Assembly: GCF_026151205.1 (NCBI RefSeq)
Contig: NC_087080.1
Location: forward strand, 2,149,096 to 2,213,095
Direction: 5' to 3'
DNA from: Bolinopsis microptera
Lineage: Eukaryota > Ctenophora > Tentaculata > Lobata > Bolinopsidae
Length of the DNA stretch: 64,000 nt
Shown here: piece after piece, positions 11,959 through 22,135 of the stretch
Position numbering within the stretch: position 1 is the stretch's first letter
Layout of the letters: each line of letters starts with the position of its first letter
Made by a program: the position numbers and the translations under genes
Notes under the pieces: generated by a model
What the model was told of the DNA's origin: nothing
The model's database searches: none
What the model saw: the letters and a program-made list of their open reading frames with translations, nothing else

Positions 11959-12400
11959 AATGTGTTAAGACAGAGTTTTGCTTGGATTTATGGATTCCTG
12001 GTTGGCTAAGATTTTAATTTTTTTTGATAAGCTTCTAAATCATATTCGTCTTTCAACACAAGACTGTCAGTCTTCTAGAATTTTGTTTTGATTTGTGTAT
12101 TAAGCTGATGTATTTAATCTTACTTCCAGGTCCATAATTTCGTGTGGAGTATATTTTTAGAGTTATTTAGGTTTTATATTAGCAGATTTAGGAATATAAT
12201 TATTGTATATTATTGTATGTATAAATTCTTGAGTAAACATTAACCAGTAAACAAAGCTGGTTCCCAAACAAACAATATGTAATAGTACGTTTGATCTTAC
12301 CATCTAGCGCCAAAATTTAGTTGTATATAATTTATTCGGTTATATATCTATTGATTGATTGTGTAATAAAGTGATGATAAATAATAAAATTGTCTTTTCT
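11959..12400 (+). other. 3' UTR / tail of the ORF1-like copy
   Basis: Non-coding AT-rich sequence ending in TGTAATAAAGTGATGATAAATAATAAAA near 12360-12390, which contains AATAAA-type polyadenylation signals. AAAGAATTGTCTTTTCTC-like duplicated text follows. It is consistent with the 3' end of a retroposed transcript, but no clear TSD was found. Confidence 0.4.
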
Positions 12401-13250
12401 CAAAGAATTGTCTTTTCTCAAACAGCATCATTCTATTTGTCACAACACTGCTGCTCAGATTAGGTACTGTTGTTGTTTTTATCAGTGCCAGAACGTTTTT
12501 GTGTTGAATTGAGAGATGCTCCTTTATTCCTGTTCGGACGCATTTATTAAAAATATAACAGATTCACTAGGCCACGCTATTCATTCTTGATTCTTTTGTC
12601 TAACTAACTGGCAGTTGATCACACATCTGGTTCGTTCACTGATCCGGCGGACTTTTATCCAATCCGGTTTGTTTTCATTTCCAATATCTGCCGAATCTGG
12701 CTCAGTATTTTACAACATTAGAACTCGAAATTCATTGGTATCTCCAGCTCATCGCTGCACTGATAGGTTCAGCTTCTACCAAGGACCAAAGAAAATGCGA
12801 TTATTTAGGCCAAAAATCGCAGAGGTAAGTTCGATGTCATCTATTAGTTAACTAGCTCGTTAGTCTAGTTAGATTAGGGAGTGATAGGCGCGCCAGGCAA
12901 AACAATAGCATAGGTATATTGGTCAATTATGTGTTGAGTAATGTACAATTTGTACAATTTTGTAACATAGACAAATAAACACCAGCGATTCAAGCTGCAA
13001 CTTACTCGTCGTACAAATTTTCAATTTGATCGGCTCATGTCCCATGATGATGTGATCTCAAATCATTATATCATCCGACACAGGCTGATAACAACAAGAT
13101 ATGACATAACTCATGACATCAATTAACAATTCTATATCTACACTTCCCATCCTAGTGTGATAAGATAATTAACACAATATGATTATTAATTATATTGTTT
13201 TAATTATTAATTGTGTTAATTGTGTTAATTATTAATTAACAAAACAAACT
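12401..13250. other. Intergenic, no gene recognised
   Basis: AT-rich sequence with a run of ATTAATTGTGTTAATT-type direct repeats at 13190-13235. The short open frame at 12615-12851 shows no recognisable domain. Confidence 0.4.
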
Positions 13251-13253
13251 CTA

Positions 13254-13472
13254 CTAACCTATAAAGACGTAGTTGCCCTGCGCCGAGTTCACCAGTCCAT
13301 AGTTAACGCCCAGATACAAGAAGCTGAAAGAGGCGAGGGTCTTTGTCACTGGTTTGACATACTGAGAGTACCCGAAGAACTCGTTCACCAGTAAGATGGA
13401 AAGTGAGGTGACAGTGAGGCAGATAGGTGTGGTGGCTGCGGAGTAGGTCTTCGAGATGGGGTCTCTGTTCAT
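13254..13472 (-). CDS. Possible exon of a membrane protein (YhhN/TMEM86-like?)
   Basis: The minus-strand frame from Met 13472 encodes two hydrophobic segments (TTPICLTVTSLSILLV and TLASFSFLYLGVNYGLV) separated by YVKPVTKT. It ends at a GT splice donor (TATAG then GTTAGT) near 13254. The 'KP-x3-T' plus hydrophobic arrangement recalls the start of YhhN/lysoplasmalogenase-type proteins. I could not find the following exons, so the assignment is weak. It could also be an exon of an unrelated multi-pass protein or a chance frame. Confidence 0.25.
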   Translation of the reverse strand: MNRDPISKTYSAATTPICLTVTSLSILLVNEFFGYSQYVKPVTKTLASFSFLYLGVNYGLVNSAQGNYVFIG

Positions 13473-13476
13473 TAAG

Positions 13477-13592
13477 TAGCTATAATGGGGGTTTAATTAG
13501 TTATAGTGGGGGTTTAATTAGCTATATTGGGGGTTTAATTAGCTATAACGGGGGTTTAGTTAGTTATAATGGGGTTTAATTAGTTATAGTGG
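13477..13592. repeat. ~21-bp tandem repeat, about 6 copies
   Basis: The unit GGGGGTTTAATTAGCTATAAT is repeated with small changes (TTATAGT, CTATATT, CTATAAC). Confidence 0.85.
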
Positions 13593-13864
13593 TATTTTGC
13601 GAGTTTAAAAGCTTAGAGAAAAAAGCTTAGAAAATCAATTTTTTAATCAGCTAGGTTCAAGTTTTAACTGAAGTTTCTGCATCAAACAGGCCGTATTAAT
13701 TACTTAACTGCAGTAAAACTCTGATTTACCACAAACTCTGATTTACCGCTGCTGATTCCTTTCACTCAAACTCCGCTGTAAATCGGGGTTTCACTGTACC
13801 AGTTTTAGAAAGGTTTAAAAGTATGAAATCATCAAAATATAGTAATGGGTATTATTAAAATAGT

Positions 13865-15362
13865 AGTAGTAAATCTTTCAAAGTACGAAATATCTCTTTA
13901 AAAGAGCATCCTAGGCACCTTATAGATATCAAAACGCATAAAAAAGAAAACAAAAACATCAACCATCTTCTAACTTCTTCCACTCCTCCCTATCTAAAGC
14001 TAAAAATCTAAGGTCTTCGAAATCAGTCAAATTCTTAAGTCTAATAGTAATATCAAGATTTCTACTGGTCAAGTCTTTTCTAATAACATCTAATAAGTTT
14101 AAACATGGTCTACCCCGTCTCCCTTCCATAAAAATATCAGAATATATAGCAAATAACATAGAGGTGTATGCTGGTGAGTCTTCCTGTCCTCTTAAGATAT
14201 GTCCTAACATTCTCCATCGAAACTTAGAGACTCTCACAGACAAGGGAGTGACATAACAACGAGCATAGAGTGCCTCATTAGAAATAACCCCAGTAGGCCA
14301 TCTGATGTTGAGGATTCTTCGGAGGTGTTTGCGATGAGCAATATCAAGTTCATTCAACGAAGCTAGTGGTGCAGCCCAGGAGTTGCAGTTGTAGAGTAGA
14401 ATAGAGACTACTTGTGCCTCGTAGATTTTGATCTTCCTTTGGACTGAAATCTTGCTCTTCATCCAAACTTTCTGAAATTTACTAAAGGCAACATTACCAA
14501 GGAATATTCGATTCTTGATATCCTTAACAGTGCACATCAACGATCCTAAAGTTTTGTTAGAGCGCCACTCTTCATCACCTCTATACACTTTTCCAACAAT
14601 CACCTTGCGTTTAACAGTGGGTTTAGGATCTGCTAAATAAAAATGGACAAATTCAGTCTTGGAAGAATTGATATGAAGGTCCCACTGCTGGAATATATCT
14701 TTAGCGATAGGAAGCATTTCTTTGAGTGGAGCAAGTTCAGTGTTATTAAAGTCAATATCATCAGAGTATCCTGTTTCGAGTGGCATGAATTCTTCTGAGA
14801 TAGGAGGATTAGGGATTGGATGATTCACTGGGTAAGGTGTTGATGATACTTGGGAGAGTATAGATCTGAGGTGAATAAGTGCAGCGGCTTCAACAACAGT
14901 AAATAGATTACCTGATAGTGCATCTCCTTGAAATGCTCCAGTTGTGCTTTGGAACTCAATTGATACAGTATTATTGACTTTTACTTTCAACACTGTGTTT
15001 GATAGTAGGAGCCGTACCATCCTAATTTCATCTCTAGTACAGCCAGCATCTTCAAGAACATTGAGTACTGTTTCTCTGCTGATGGTGTCAAAGGCACTTG
15101 ACATGTCTATACTCATTCTGTGGTAGCTCCAATGCTTTCTAAGTACCACTGAGGTTAGCATACGTTGAGACCAAATTATATCGCCACAACTTCTACCTCT
15201 CTTGTAAGCACTTTGTGTAGGACCGGTGTACTGATCTAGCTTGCCTTGGATACGTTTTAGGGTAATCATTGACAGTAATTTTCTGGAGCAGTTTGAGAGG
15301 GTGAGAGGTCTGATGTTTGCTGCTGGACCAAGTGGTTTCTTAGGCTTTTGGAGTGGAGTAAA
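13865..15362 (-). mobile_element. 5'-truncated non-LTR retrotransposon
   Basis: The element holds an open reverse transcriptase frame (13959-15269), and coding similarity continues upstream to about 15360 (KPKKPLGPAANIRPLTLSN), where it breaks off. The 3' side ends in a short ACTACTACTA-like tail near 13870. The upstream half, including any endonuclease, is missing. Confidence 0.75.
13959..15269 (-). CDS. Reverse transcriptase fragment of a LINE
   Basis: 436 open codons. RT signatures are present in order: palm motif A MSIDMSSAFDTISRETVL, motif B TTGAFQGDALSGNLFTVVEA, and motif C YSDDIDF as the catalytic YxDD box. The C-terminal part (LLYNCNSWA, HRKHLRRILNIRWP, RWRMLGHILRG) is the connector/thumb region of endonuclease-type LINEs. 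The Met at 15269 is internal to the RT, not the true start. The frame is uninterrupted, so the copy is fairly young despite truncation. I cannot name the clade with confidence. Confidence 0.8.
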   Translation of the reverse strand: MITLKRIQGKLDQYTGPTQSAYKRGRSCGDIIWSQRMLTSVVLRKHWSYHRMSIDMSSAFDTISRETVLNVLEDAGCTRDEIRMVRLLLSNTVLKVKVNNTVSIEFQSTTGAFQGDALSGNLFTVVEAAALIHLRSILSQVSSTPYPVNHPIPNPPISEEFMPLETGYSDDIDFNNTELAPLKEMLPIAKDIFQQWDLHINSSKTEFVHFYLADPKPTVKRKVIVGKVYRGDEEWRSNKTLGSLMCTVKDIKNRIFLGNVAFSKFQKVWMKSKISVQRKIKIYEAQVVSILLYNCNSWAAPLASLNELDIAHRKHLRRILNIRWPTGVISNEALYARCYVTPLSVRVSKFRWRMLGHILRGQEDSPAYTSMLFAIYSDIFMEGRRGRPCLNLLDVIRKDLTSRNLDITIRLKNLTDFEDLRFLALDREEWKKLEDG

Positions 15363-16188
15363 ATAATTAAAATAAATTATACACGTTACACGTATAAAAT
15401 AACATCAAGTAGTATGCACCACAGTAAAGCCATCAGAAACAAGAAACCCCAGCTTTGAGAAGCACGATACTAACTCCAAACCAATCTCCGTAAATCAGTA
15501 GTCTCCAAGTTAATAACTTGTTGTCATTGTTATAAAGACACAACACTCGCATGCTGCTCATTCAGTGAGTATGGCATCAGGTTACCAGCCGAAATTACAT
15601 TCCTTCACACTTAGTCAGAGTTGATCACACTGCTCAATAGTCTTTCAGTTTTAGAAATGGATCTCGGGAGAATATTGAAAATGTAAAATACTCGGATATT
15701 AGTTTTGCACGGCAATTGTGATACGTTAAAGACTGAACAACATGGATTAAAGCACTAACAAATGCAAATGCAAGCAGAGTCATATGATGGACTGCGTGAC
15801 GTCATGAACGTAATAATTTACACGGATATCTGATATGGGAAAATCCATTGAATTGAAATAATGATAAGTAACTTAAATTTATCAGAGGAGATGGTTGTGG
15901 GTATAAGATATTGCCATGCCCCTTATCTTTTTATGTGCATCATACAAAATTTTCATTAATCTTGTCCCTTCATTAGCAACGCTGCTTATAACAGAAATTA
16001 AAAATTAATAAAGAAAATCCCAGCACTGAACTGCAATCCGATATGCACCATCCTTATTCCTTATATAACTTAAGAACAATAAGTGAATAATACGCAGTTA
16101 ACTCTTCTGTCATCTATTATCGTACTGCATTGATTTGTCATACTCATACTCCAGATCTACACCACTCTCACTTTGAGACAATCCTGAA
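15363..16188. other. Intergenic, no gene recognised
   Basis: AT-rich DNA without a supportable coding frame, RNA gene or repeat. Confidence 0.4.
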
Positions 16189-16747
16189 ACAGAGAGCACG
16201 TGATTGTGAGCAGAGAACACGTGGTTGTGAGCAGAGAACACGTGGTTGTGAGCAGAGGACACGTGATTGTGAGCAGAGAACACGTGATTGTGAGCAGAGA
16301 ACACGTGGTTGTGAGCAGAAATACGTGGTTGTGAGCAGAGAACACGTGATTGTGAGCAGAGAACACATGATTGTGAGCAGAGAGCACGTGATTGTGAGCA
16401 GAGAACACGTGATTGTGAGCAGAGAACACGTGATTGGGAGCAGAGAACACGTGGTTGTGAGCAGAAAACACGTGATTGGGAGCAGAGAACACGTGATTAA
16501 AAGCAGAAAACAAGTGGTTGTGAGCAGAGAGCACGTGATTGTGAGCAGAGATCACGTGATTGTGAGCAGAGAACACGTGGCTATGAGCAGAAAACACGTG
16601 ATTGTGAGGAGAGAGCACGTGATTGTGAGCAGAGAACACGTGATTGTGAGCAGAGAACACGTGGTTGTGAGCAGAGAACACGTGATTGTGAGCAGATAAC
16701 ACGTGATTGTGAGCAGAGAACACGTGATTGTGAGCAGAGAACACGTG
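16189..16747. repeat. 21-bp minisatellite carrying an E-box in most units
   Basis: About 26 units of GTGATTGTGAGCAGAGAACAC. Each junction creates the palindrome CACGTG, the canonical E-box for bHLH/bHLH-Zip factors. Variants include GTGGTTG, GTGATTGGG and a few AACACATG or AACAAGTG units that lose the box. The long open frames on both strands across it are repeat artefacts because 21 is a multiple of 3. Confidence 0.95.
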
Positions 16748-17300
16748 ACAGAGGTTAACTAAGTACTAACCTACAACAGTCCTCTCTTCAAGTTCACCGT
16801 ACACGTAGCCGTTTGCTTTATCAACTGCTTTACACAATCTGTGTAAACTTCCTATATCCTGGAAAGAGATTCAAGCGTTTAATTATTTAACTATCTAACA
16901 TTATTGATTAATTAAATAAAATCATTATTATTTTGATGATACTGTTGGAAGACTGCCTCGTGTGTGGTAAGGAGTGAGAACAAGCTATGCGATGTACCTA
17001 AACTGTATGTCAACTATAGTAATGGAGTAGCTTTTGATAGCTTGGAAAGAATGATCCTTGTGGTGTCCTTACTTTTCAAGATTTCGGAAGATTGATTTGG
17101 TAATTTATAATCGTTCGAACTAAAAAAGAGATACAATTTATTTGTATATTAGACGTTATACACTTAATGTAATGTGTGAGCGATTTCATTGAATCAACAC
17201 ATATCGGGTAATATACATAATCAAAGCTTGCATCAACTAATAGTAATTAAATGTACACCGCATTGTCTATGAGGATTGAGGAACAATACAATATAATATC
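16748..17300. other. Intergenic, no gene recognised
   Basis: AT-rich sequence with no coding frame or RNA gene that I can support. Confidence 0.35.
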
Positions 17301-17450
17301 TAACCGTAACCGTAACCCAAAATCTAACCGCAAGCCTAAATCTAACCCTAACCCTAAACCTAAACCTAAACCTAAAACTAAAACTAAACCTAACCCTAAA
17401 CCTAACCCAAAATCTAACCCTAACTCTAACCCTTACCCTAAACCTAAAGT
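17301..17450. repeat. Degenerate telomere-like (CCCTAA/CCTAAA) tract
   Basis: About 150 bases of CCTAAC, CCTAAA and CCCTAA hexamers in irregular mixture, on the C-rich strand of the metazoan TTAGGG telomere repeat. The tract is internal and degenerate, as in interstitial telomeric sequences. Confidence 0.8.
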
Positions 17451-19325
17451 TTGTAAGATACAAAAAAATATCGTTTCTTCTAACCAGCTTCTCTAACAGA
17501 ACATAAAGTGAGCTCATTTACTTGTAACATCTTACATCGATGACGCATTTTAAATGATTAAGCAATAAAAACTAAAAAGCAATTACATTAACTGGTAACT
17601 CTAACCAACGCTCCCATGCGGTCCTGTTATGCAATAAAGTCTAATCTCGTCTGACATCTCAAAGGCTACAACTTCGTTCAGTCTACTAGTCTACAACGGC
17701 TACACCGAAGAGTCCCTCATGTTCTTAACAGTCAGCCACACTACTTCACGAGGTGGTGAGGTTGATTTAAACAACATGTTTACAGTACAGCAAAACCCTT
17801 GTTCTTCAGTGTTAGTGCTCGTTACTATTTGTTATGCTACTGTTTCCCAGTGTTTGTGCTCGTTCCTATTTGTTATGCTATTGTTTCCCTTATCCATAGA
17901 ATAACAAAAGTTAGGAACTGTCGTACTGTTCCCTTCACTCTTAACAATAACAAGGTGGACTCTCGCAATTGCGAGTAGAAGATCCTGGAGAGTACACCAT
18001 AGGTTTTGGTAGGTTGCATACTATTGAAAATTAGAAAAAATCAATCACAAGGTGGATCAGACAATTTACAATTTCAACGTTCCAGTTTCTATTTTAAAAC
18101 TTTAGGGAAGCTTTAAGTTCAAGTCGACTGCTGCAAGGATAGTACAGTAGGGCAATGGGCATAGGCAGGGTGTAACCTTTACAGAGGACAGATAGGTATA
18201 AAAGTAGAACAGTCATGGACTAGTTAAAGTGATCAACCGGAATATGTCAGCATGACAGTGTCTTACAAGGAGTGGTTTATCATAGGGATGGCGTTGAGTT
18301 TTTCAAAGATATTTTTAATTAATGTGTAGATTATAGATAATATGATATAGATCTGCTAGAAGTGGACTTAATATGGTGAGTGCTCAATAAGGCCCTTGTA
18401 TCGTCAACACACCCTAAGCTAAGGGCCTGACCACAAGTTGGTGTTGCATTGTATCTTTATAAGACTTAGGCGTGCACTTAAGAGTGATCTTTTACTTCTA
18501 GTATGACCCGGGGTAATTCGTACGGGGGTCTGAGTAAGAAGCCAGGCTATCAGATAAAACCTGCTCAAGAAGCTTACTTTGGAATAAACACTTTTGTTGG
18601 GCGGTACAATGTATTTTATAAGTGTTTTAGGGAATTATATTCCCGAAAAGTAGTGAACACTGGTAACCGATAAGGGTTGCCAGCTAATTATCAGGTCAGA
18701 CTGCGAGTCACCTCCGCCAAGGCGTCGGGAATTATTGCGGGTAGCACTCAACAGACAAGGTATTATTTTATTATAAGTGTTATACAGTTTTAGTGTGAAT
18801 CCCAAAGGACAGCTTTCGTCATCTACGGTGTCAGGCTAGCATATAGTAATGTTCCAAATAGCAAACCGCACGATATTTAAGTTGCAATGTCTTTGATGAG
18901 GGTCACAATAATTAAAGGACCAATATAAATGAACGGTCCCACTGTTTTAACACTTCCCTGTTAACATGTTAATTATTTTGTTAATTATTTTGATATTGGC
19001 AATATTAAACGTTTAGTGGTAAGTACGCGGTTTAGACAGTCTATTGTCCGTGTTTAAGTCCAACTTCAATGTGTTTTGTCGTTTATTATTATAAATTATC
19101 TCAGACGAGCTGTTTCTATGTTGCCCGACCTCTTGTTCACTTAACCACATCATCATGGTCACAGCTGGAGTCCTATGAGTTATAATATTTTATATTGTAT
19201 TATGAGTTATATTTTATATTGTATTATTTGTTTAACTATTCAGTTATCTTTTTTATATCATATAATATGATCACGAGTTTTAAACAGTTGAGTCATCTTT
19301 GGTAGTATTTTTCTTTTTTGGTTTC
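17451..19325. other. Gene-poor stretch, no gene recognised
   Basis: AT-rich sequence. A TGTTATGCTA-containing segment is duplicated at about 17835-17880. No supportable coding frame. Confidence 0.4.
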
Positions 19326-20055
19326 AAGTATTATAGTTGAAGCAGTACACATAATATGACATAATATCTATTAGATATGTGTATAATGTGTATAATTATT
19401 ATCTATTCGTCACAATCTCTCTATTCTAGCAGGAATCCACGAAGGAAATATGTTTAAAACACTCTTTCTACTAAGCCTTATCCTGCTAACCTCCACTCTG
19501 TCTATAAAGAAAAGAGGAGTTGAGGACTGCCACTATAGAGGTGTGTCTCACCCCCTTGGTAGCAGCTGGTGTGATCCGTTGCGATGTGGTTTCTGTCGGT
19601 GTGATGACCAATTCGCTGTTTCGTGTGATAATTCGGTACGTTTTTTAATTATATACACTTATTTAAAAAAATTTATTCAAAAAATATCTAAAATTATATA
19701 ACATTCTATTCACATATTTCAATTTACGATCTTCGAATTGCAATTTTAATTGGTTGATTAACAATTAATTTATAACAATTTCCTTCTTTCAGTCATGTGA
19801 CAAGGTAAAAGGAGAAGAATTCTGTTCAAGACATGGATAGAAAGTAAAACTCCACATTCCAAAATTCAATGAACGCGTCCCATACTTTGTGTAATTCTAG
19901 ATTCTAATAGTGACATTTAGAGATTTAGCAGTATTTTCAAAAAGTTTATAACTTGAGTTTTGATGAAAAAAGCGTATTTGGTATTATTTTATTCGTCTTT
20001 TAGTGGGAACCCTGACTTCAGTAAAATATCGCGAATAACTAAAAATACTTTCTTA
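19326..20055. repeat. Segmental duplication copy 1 (secreted peptide gene unit)
   Basis: Promoter, two exons and 3' flank are repeated at 22015-23975. Shared landmarks include GAAGCARTACACATAATATG, TTATCTATTCGTCACAATC and, after the gene, TCAATGAACGCGTCC and TTCGTCTTTTAGTGGGAACC. Confidence 0.9.
19450..19840 (+). CDS. Small secreted cysteine-rich protein, copy 1
   Basis: Exon 1 is 19450-19635 and exon 2 is 19793-19840, with a GT-AG intron (donor GTACGT, acceptor TTTCAG) in phase 0. The 77-residue product begins with a signal peptide (MFKTLFLLSLILLTSTLS) followed by a dibasic site (KKR). Eight cysteines follow, spaced as in the first half of a von Willebrand type C domain or a beta-microseminoprotein: C-x-Y-x-G, G-S-S-W, then C-x2-C-x-C, then two later Cys. 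The end is KGEEFCSRHG. Likely exported and disulphide-rich. Function unknown. The nearly identical copy lies 2.7 kb downstream. Confidence 0.75.
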
Positions 20056-20415
20056 CATAAAGGAACTGGACCCGTATGCATCCACCCTGATGGTGACATC
20101 CCGGCCAAGATCCTAACTAACTAAATGTCGAAGAACAATCGCTGAACCAATTTATCTACTCTGTAAAGGTTTATTTGATAACGGAGTCATACCATCTGGT
20201 ATGAAGACACAGTACATCACGACTGTGTTCAAGAAAGGAGACCAAACATCTGCCGCTAACTACCGCCCTGTCTCGATAACCTCTCACATTATTAAAATAT
20301 TTGAGAGAGTGGTCAGAAAGCATCTTGTGGAACATATTATGGAGTCAAACAGCTTTCTCTCCCCCCATCAGTATGGATTCCAAAAGAAAAGAAGCTGCTT
20401 TACTAAACAATAAAC
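20056..20415 (+). pseudogene. LINE reverse transcriptase fragment (Jockey/CR1-like)
   Basis: The frame near 20201 encodes ITTVFKKGDQTSAANYRPVS followed by I-K-IFERVVRKHL and a HQYGFQKKRSC block. These are the fingers motifs of RT (K-GD...NYRP-S, Q-GF-RS-S). Weaker similarity to the preceding region extends upstream to about 20060, broken by stops. No palm motifs. It lies directly after copy 1 of the duplicated gene. Confidence 0.8.
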
Positions 20416-20444
20416 CACGTAGACAATATCCTGAGGCCACGTTT

Positions 20445-20990
20445 TTGGGTTCCATTAGGTGGCCTTTACTGCAGCACAACTTTTCAGAACTTTTCCACGT
20501 GTCATAATAACAATAATCCCATAATGTGTGTCTGTCTGTGCGTCTGTGCGTGTGTAATTTCCGAGCGGCTTAATCAAGAAAACAGCAAGAGTTACAGGAC
20601 TGTTTTTTTTCGGTATAGTGCTCGGACTCTTACCGCTTCTAACCCGTGTAATAATCTAATAGTAAGATCGCCCCTTAATAGATGTACAATTGTCACAGTT
20701 ACAATCAGAGTGCTAGAATAATTAATAATAGATTTCAAGAGAGCTTCTGTATACAATCTTAACCATCTTTAGCATAAGTCAATAATGGAGTGCACCATGG
20801 AGAGAAGTCAGTCTATTGTTAAACTAATTCAAGTTAGCCTGTTTATTTACCCTGGCACAAATTGTACCTCATTACATCGTATTTTTCTCATTAGTAAGGA
20901 CACACTAATCTGTCCAAAAACATCGATTTACCGAAATAACGACCATTCAGAAGATGTTTGATGTTTTTGAGTTCCAAAAGATCAACTTTC
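20445..20990. repeat. Dispersed repeat, copy A
   Basis: The sequence from 20677 to 20990 recurs at about 21465-21765 in the same orientation (shared AACATCGATTTACCGAAATA). A 60-base block (CCATTAGGTGGCCTTTA) at 20445-20505 recurs at 21754-21811. The middle (20521-20640) is a TCTG-rich run followed by TAATTTCCGAGCGGCTTAAT, shared with the arms of the 10 kb transposon. Confidence 0.85.
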
Positions 20991-21464
20991 CAGTTGAATA
21001 AACAAATTTTTAGGGCATCAAAAACTGCGCCAGAATTCAGAGAACAATTTCATGTCAAGCATCAAAACAATCAGATGTTCCTTGACGGACTTTTTGGTCA
21101 AAACAAGCCTGAAAAGTAAAATACCACTTTTTGACTTTAAAAATTTATAAAAACGCAGCCTTTTCAGATACGATATCAAGATTTTATACACATCTTGAAA
21201 GCTTGAACAAGATATGAATAAACTTCGTGCAACATTTCTAAAATGTTACATTTCAGCTCGATGTCACAAGAAATGATTGACTTATAGCCTCTCAACAAAA
21301 CAAATTATGCTTTTCCGAAAATGCACTTTGACCAGGAAATGCTCGTTTACAAAAAGGAGAATCCTCAAACAAAATTTGTATGGTATGGTAAGGGCGCGCT
21401 AGATTGTCACTGAACTTTCTATGAGGTCATTTGGGCTGGAAATTTTTGGTGTATGCCCCTTTAG

Positions 21465-21811
21465 TAGATGTACAATTGTTAAAGTTACAATCAGAGTGCT
21501 AGAATAATTAATAATAGATTTTAGGAGAGCTTATGTATACAATCTCAACAATCTTTAGAGTAATTCAATAATGGAGCATCATGGAGAGAAGTCGGTCTAT
21601 TGTTACACTAATTCAAGTTAGCCTGTTTATTTACCCAGGTACGAGTTGTACCTCATTACATCGTATTTTTCTCATTAGTAAGGACACACTAATCTGTCCA
21701 AAAACATCGATTTACCGAAATAACGACCTATCAGAAGATGTTTGACGTTTTTGAGTTCCATTAGGTGGCCTTTACCACAGCACAACTTTTCTAAACTTTT
21801 CCACGTGTCTT
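21465..21811. repeat. Dispersed repeat, copy B
   Basis: Second direct copy of the ~300-bp unit, adjoining the shared block ending CTTTTCCACGTGTCTT. A 17-base G run follows at 21891-21907. Confidence 0.85.
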
Positions 21812-22135
21812 AAGACCACCCTTTGCCACGTTTGTTCACGTTTTGCCACTTTCGTTGTTTAAATTAAATATTTAGTTACGAACACCGTAGGGGGGGGGGG
21901 GGGGGGTTCACCCTGATTTTGTTGTGAAACTTGGTTTCGAGATAGCAGTTGACCAACAAACTAGGACCGGTGACCGAACTTTTGAGGGGGTCCCGGACCC
22001 CAACCGCCAAACGGTGTAGTTGAAGCAATACACATAATATGACATATCTATTAGATGTATATTGTATAATGTGTATAATTATTATCTATTCGTCACAATC
22101 CCTCTACTCTAGCAGGAATCCAAGAAGGAAATAAT

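Noticed and set aside
16130-16744. Long open frames on both strands (CEQRTRD and VFSAHNH repeats)
   Set aside because: A 21-bp repeat keeps all frames open; translation on both strands is equally periodic.
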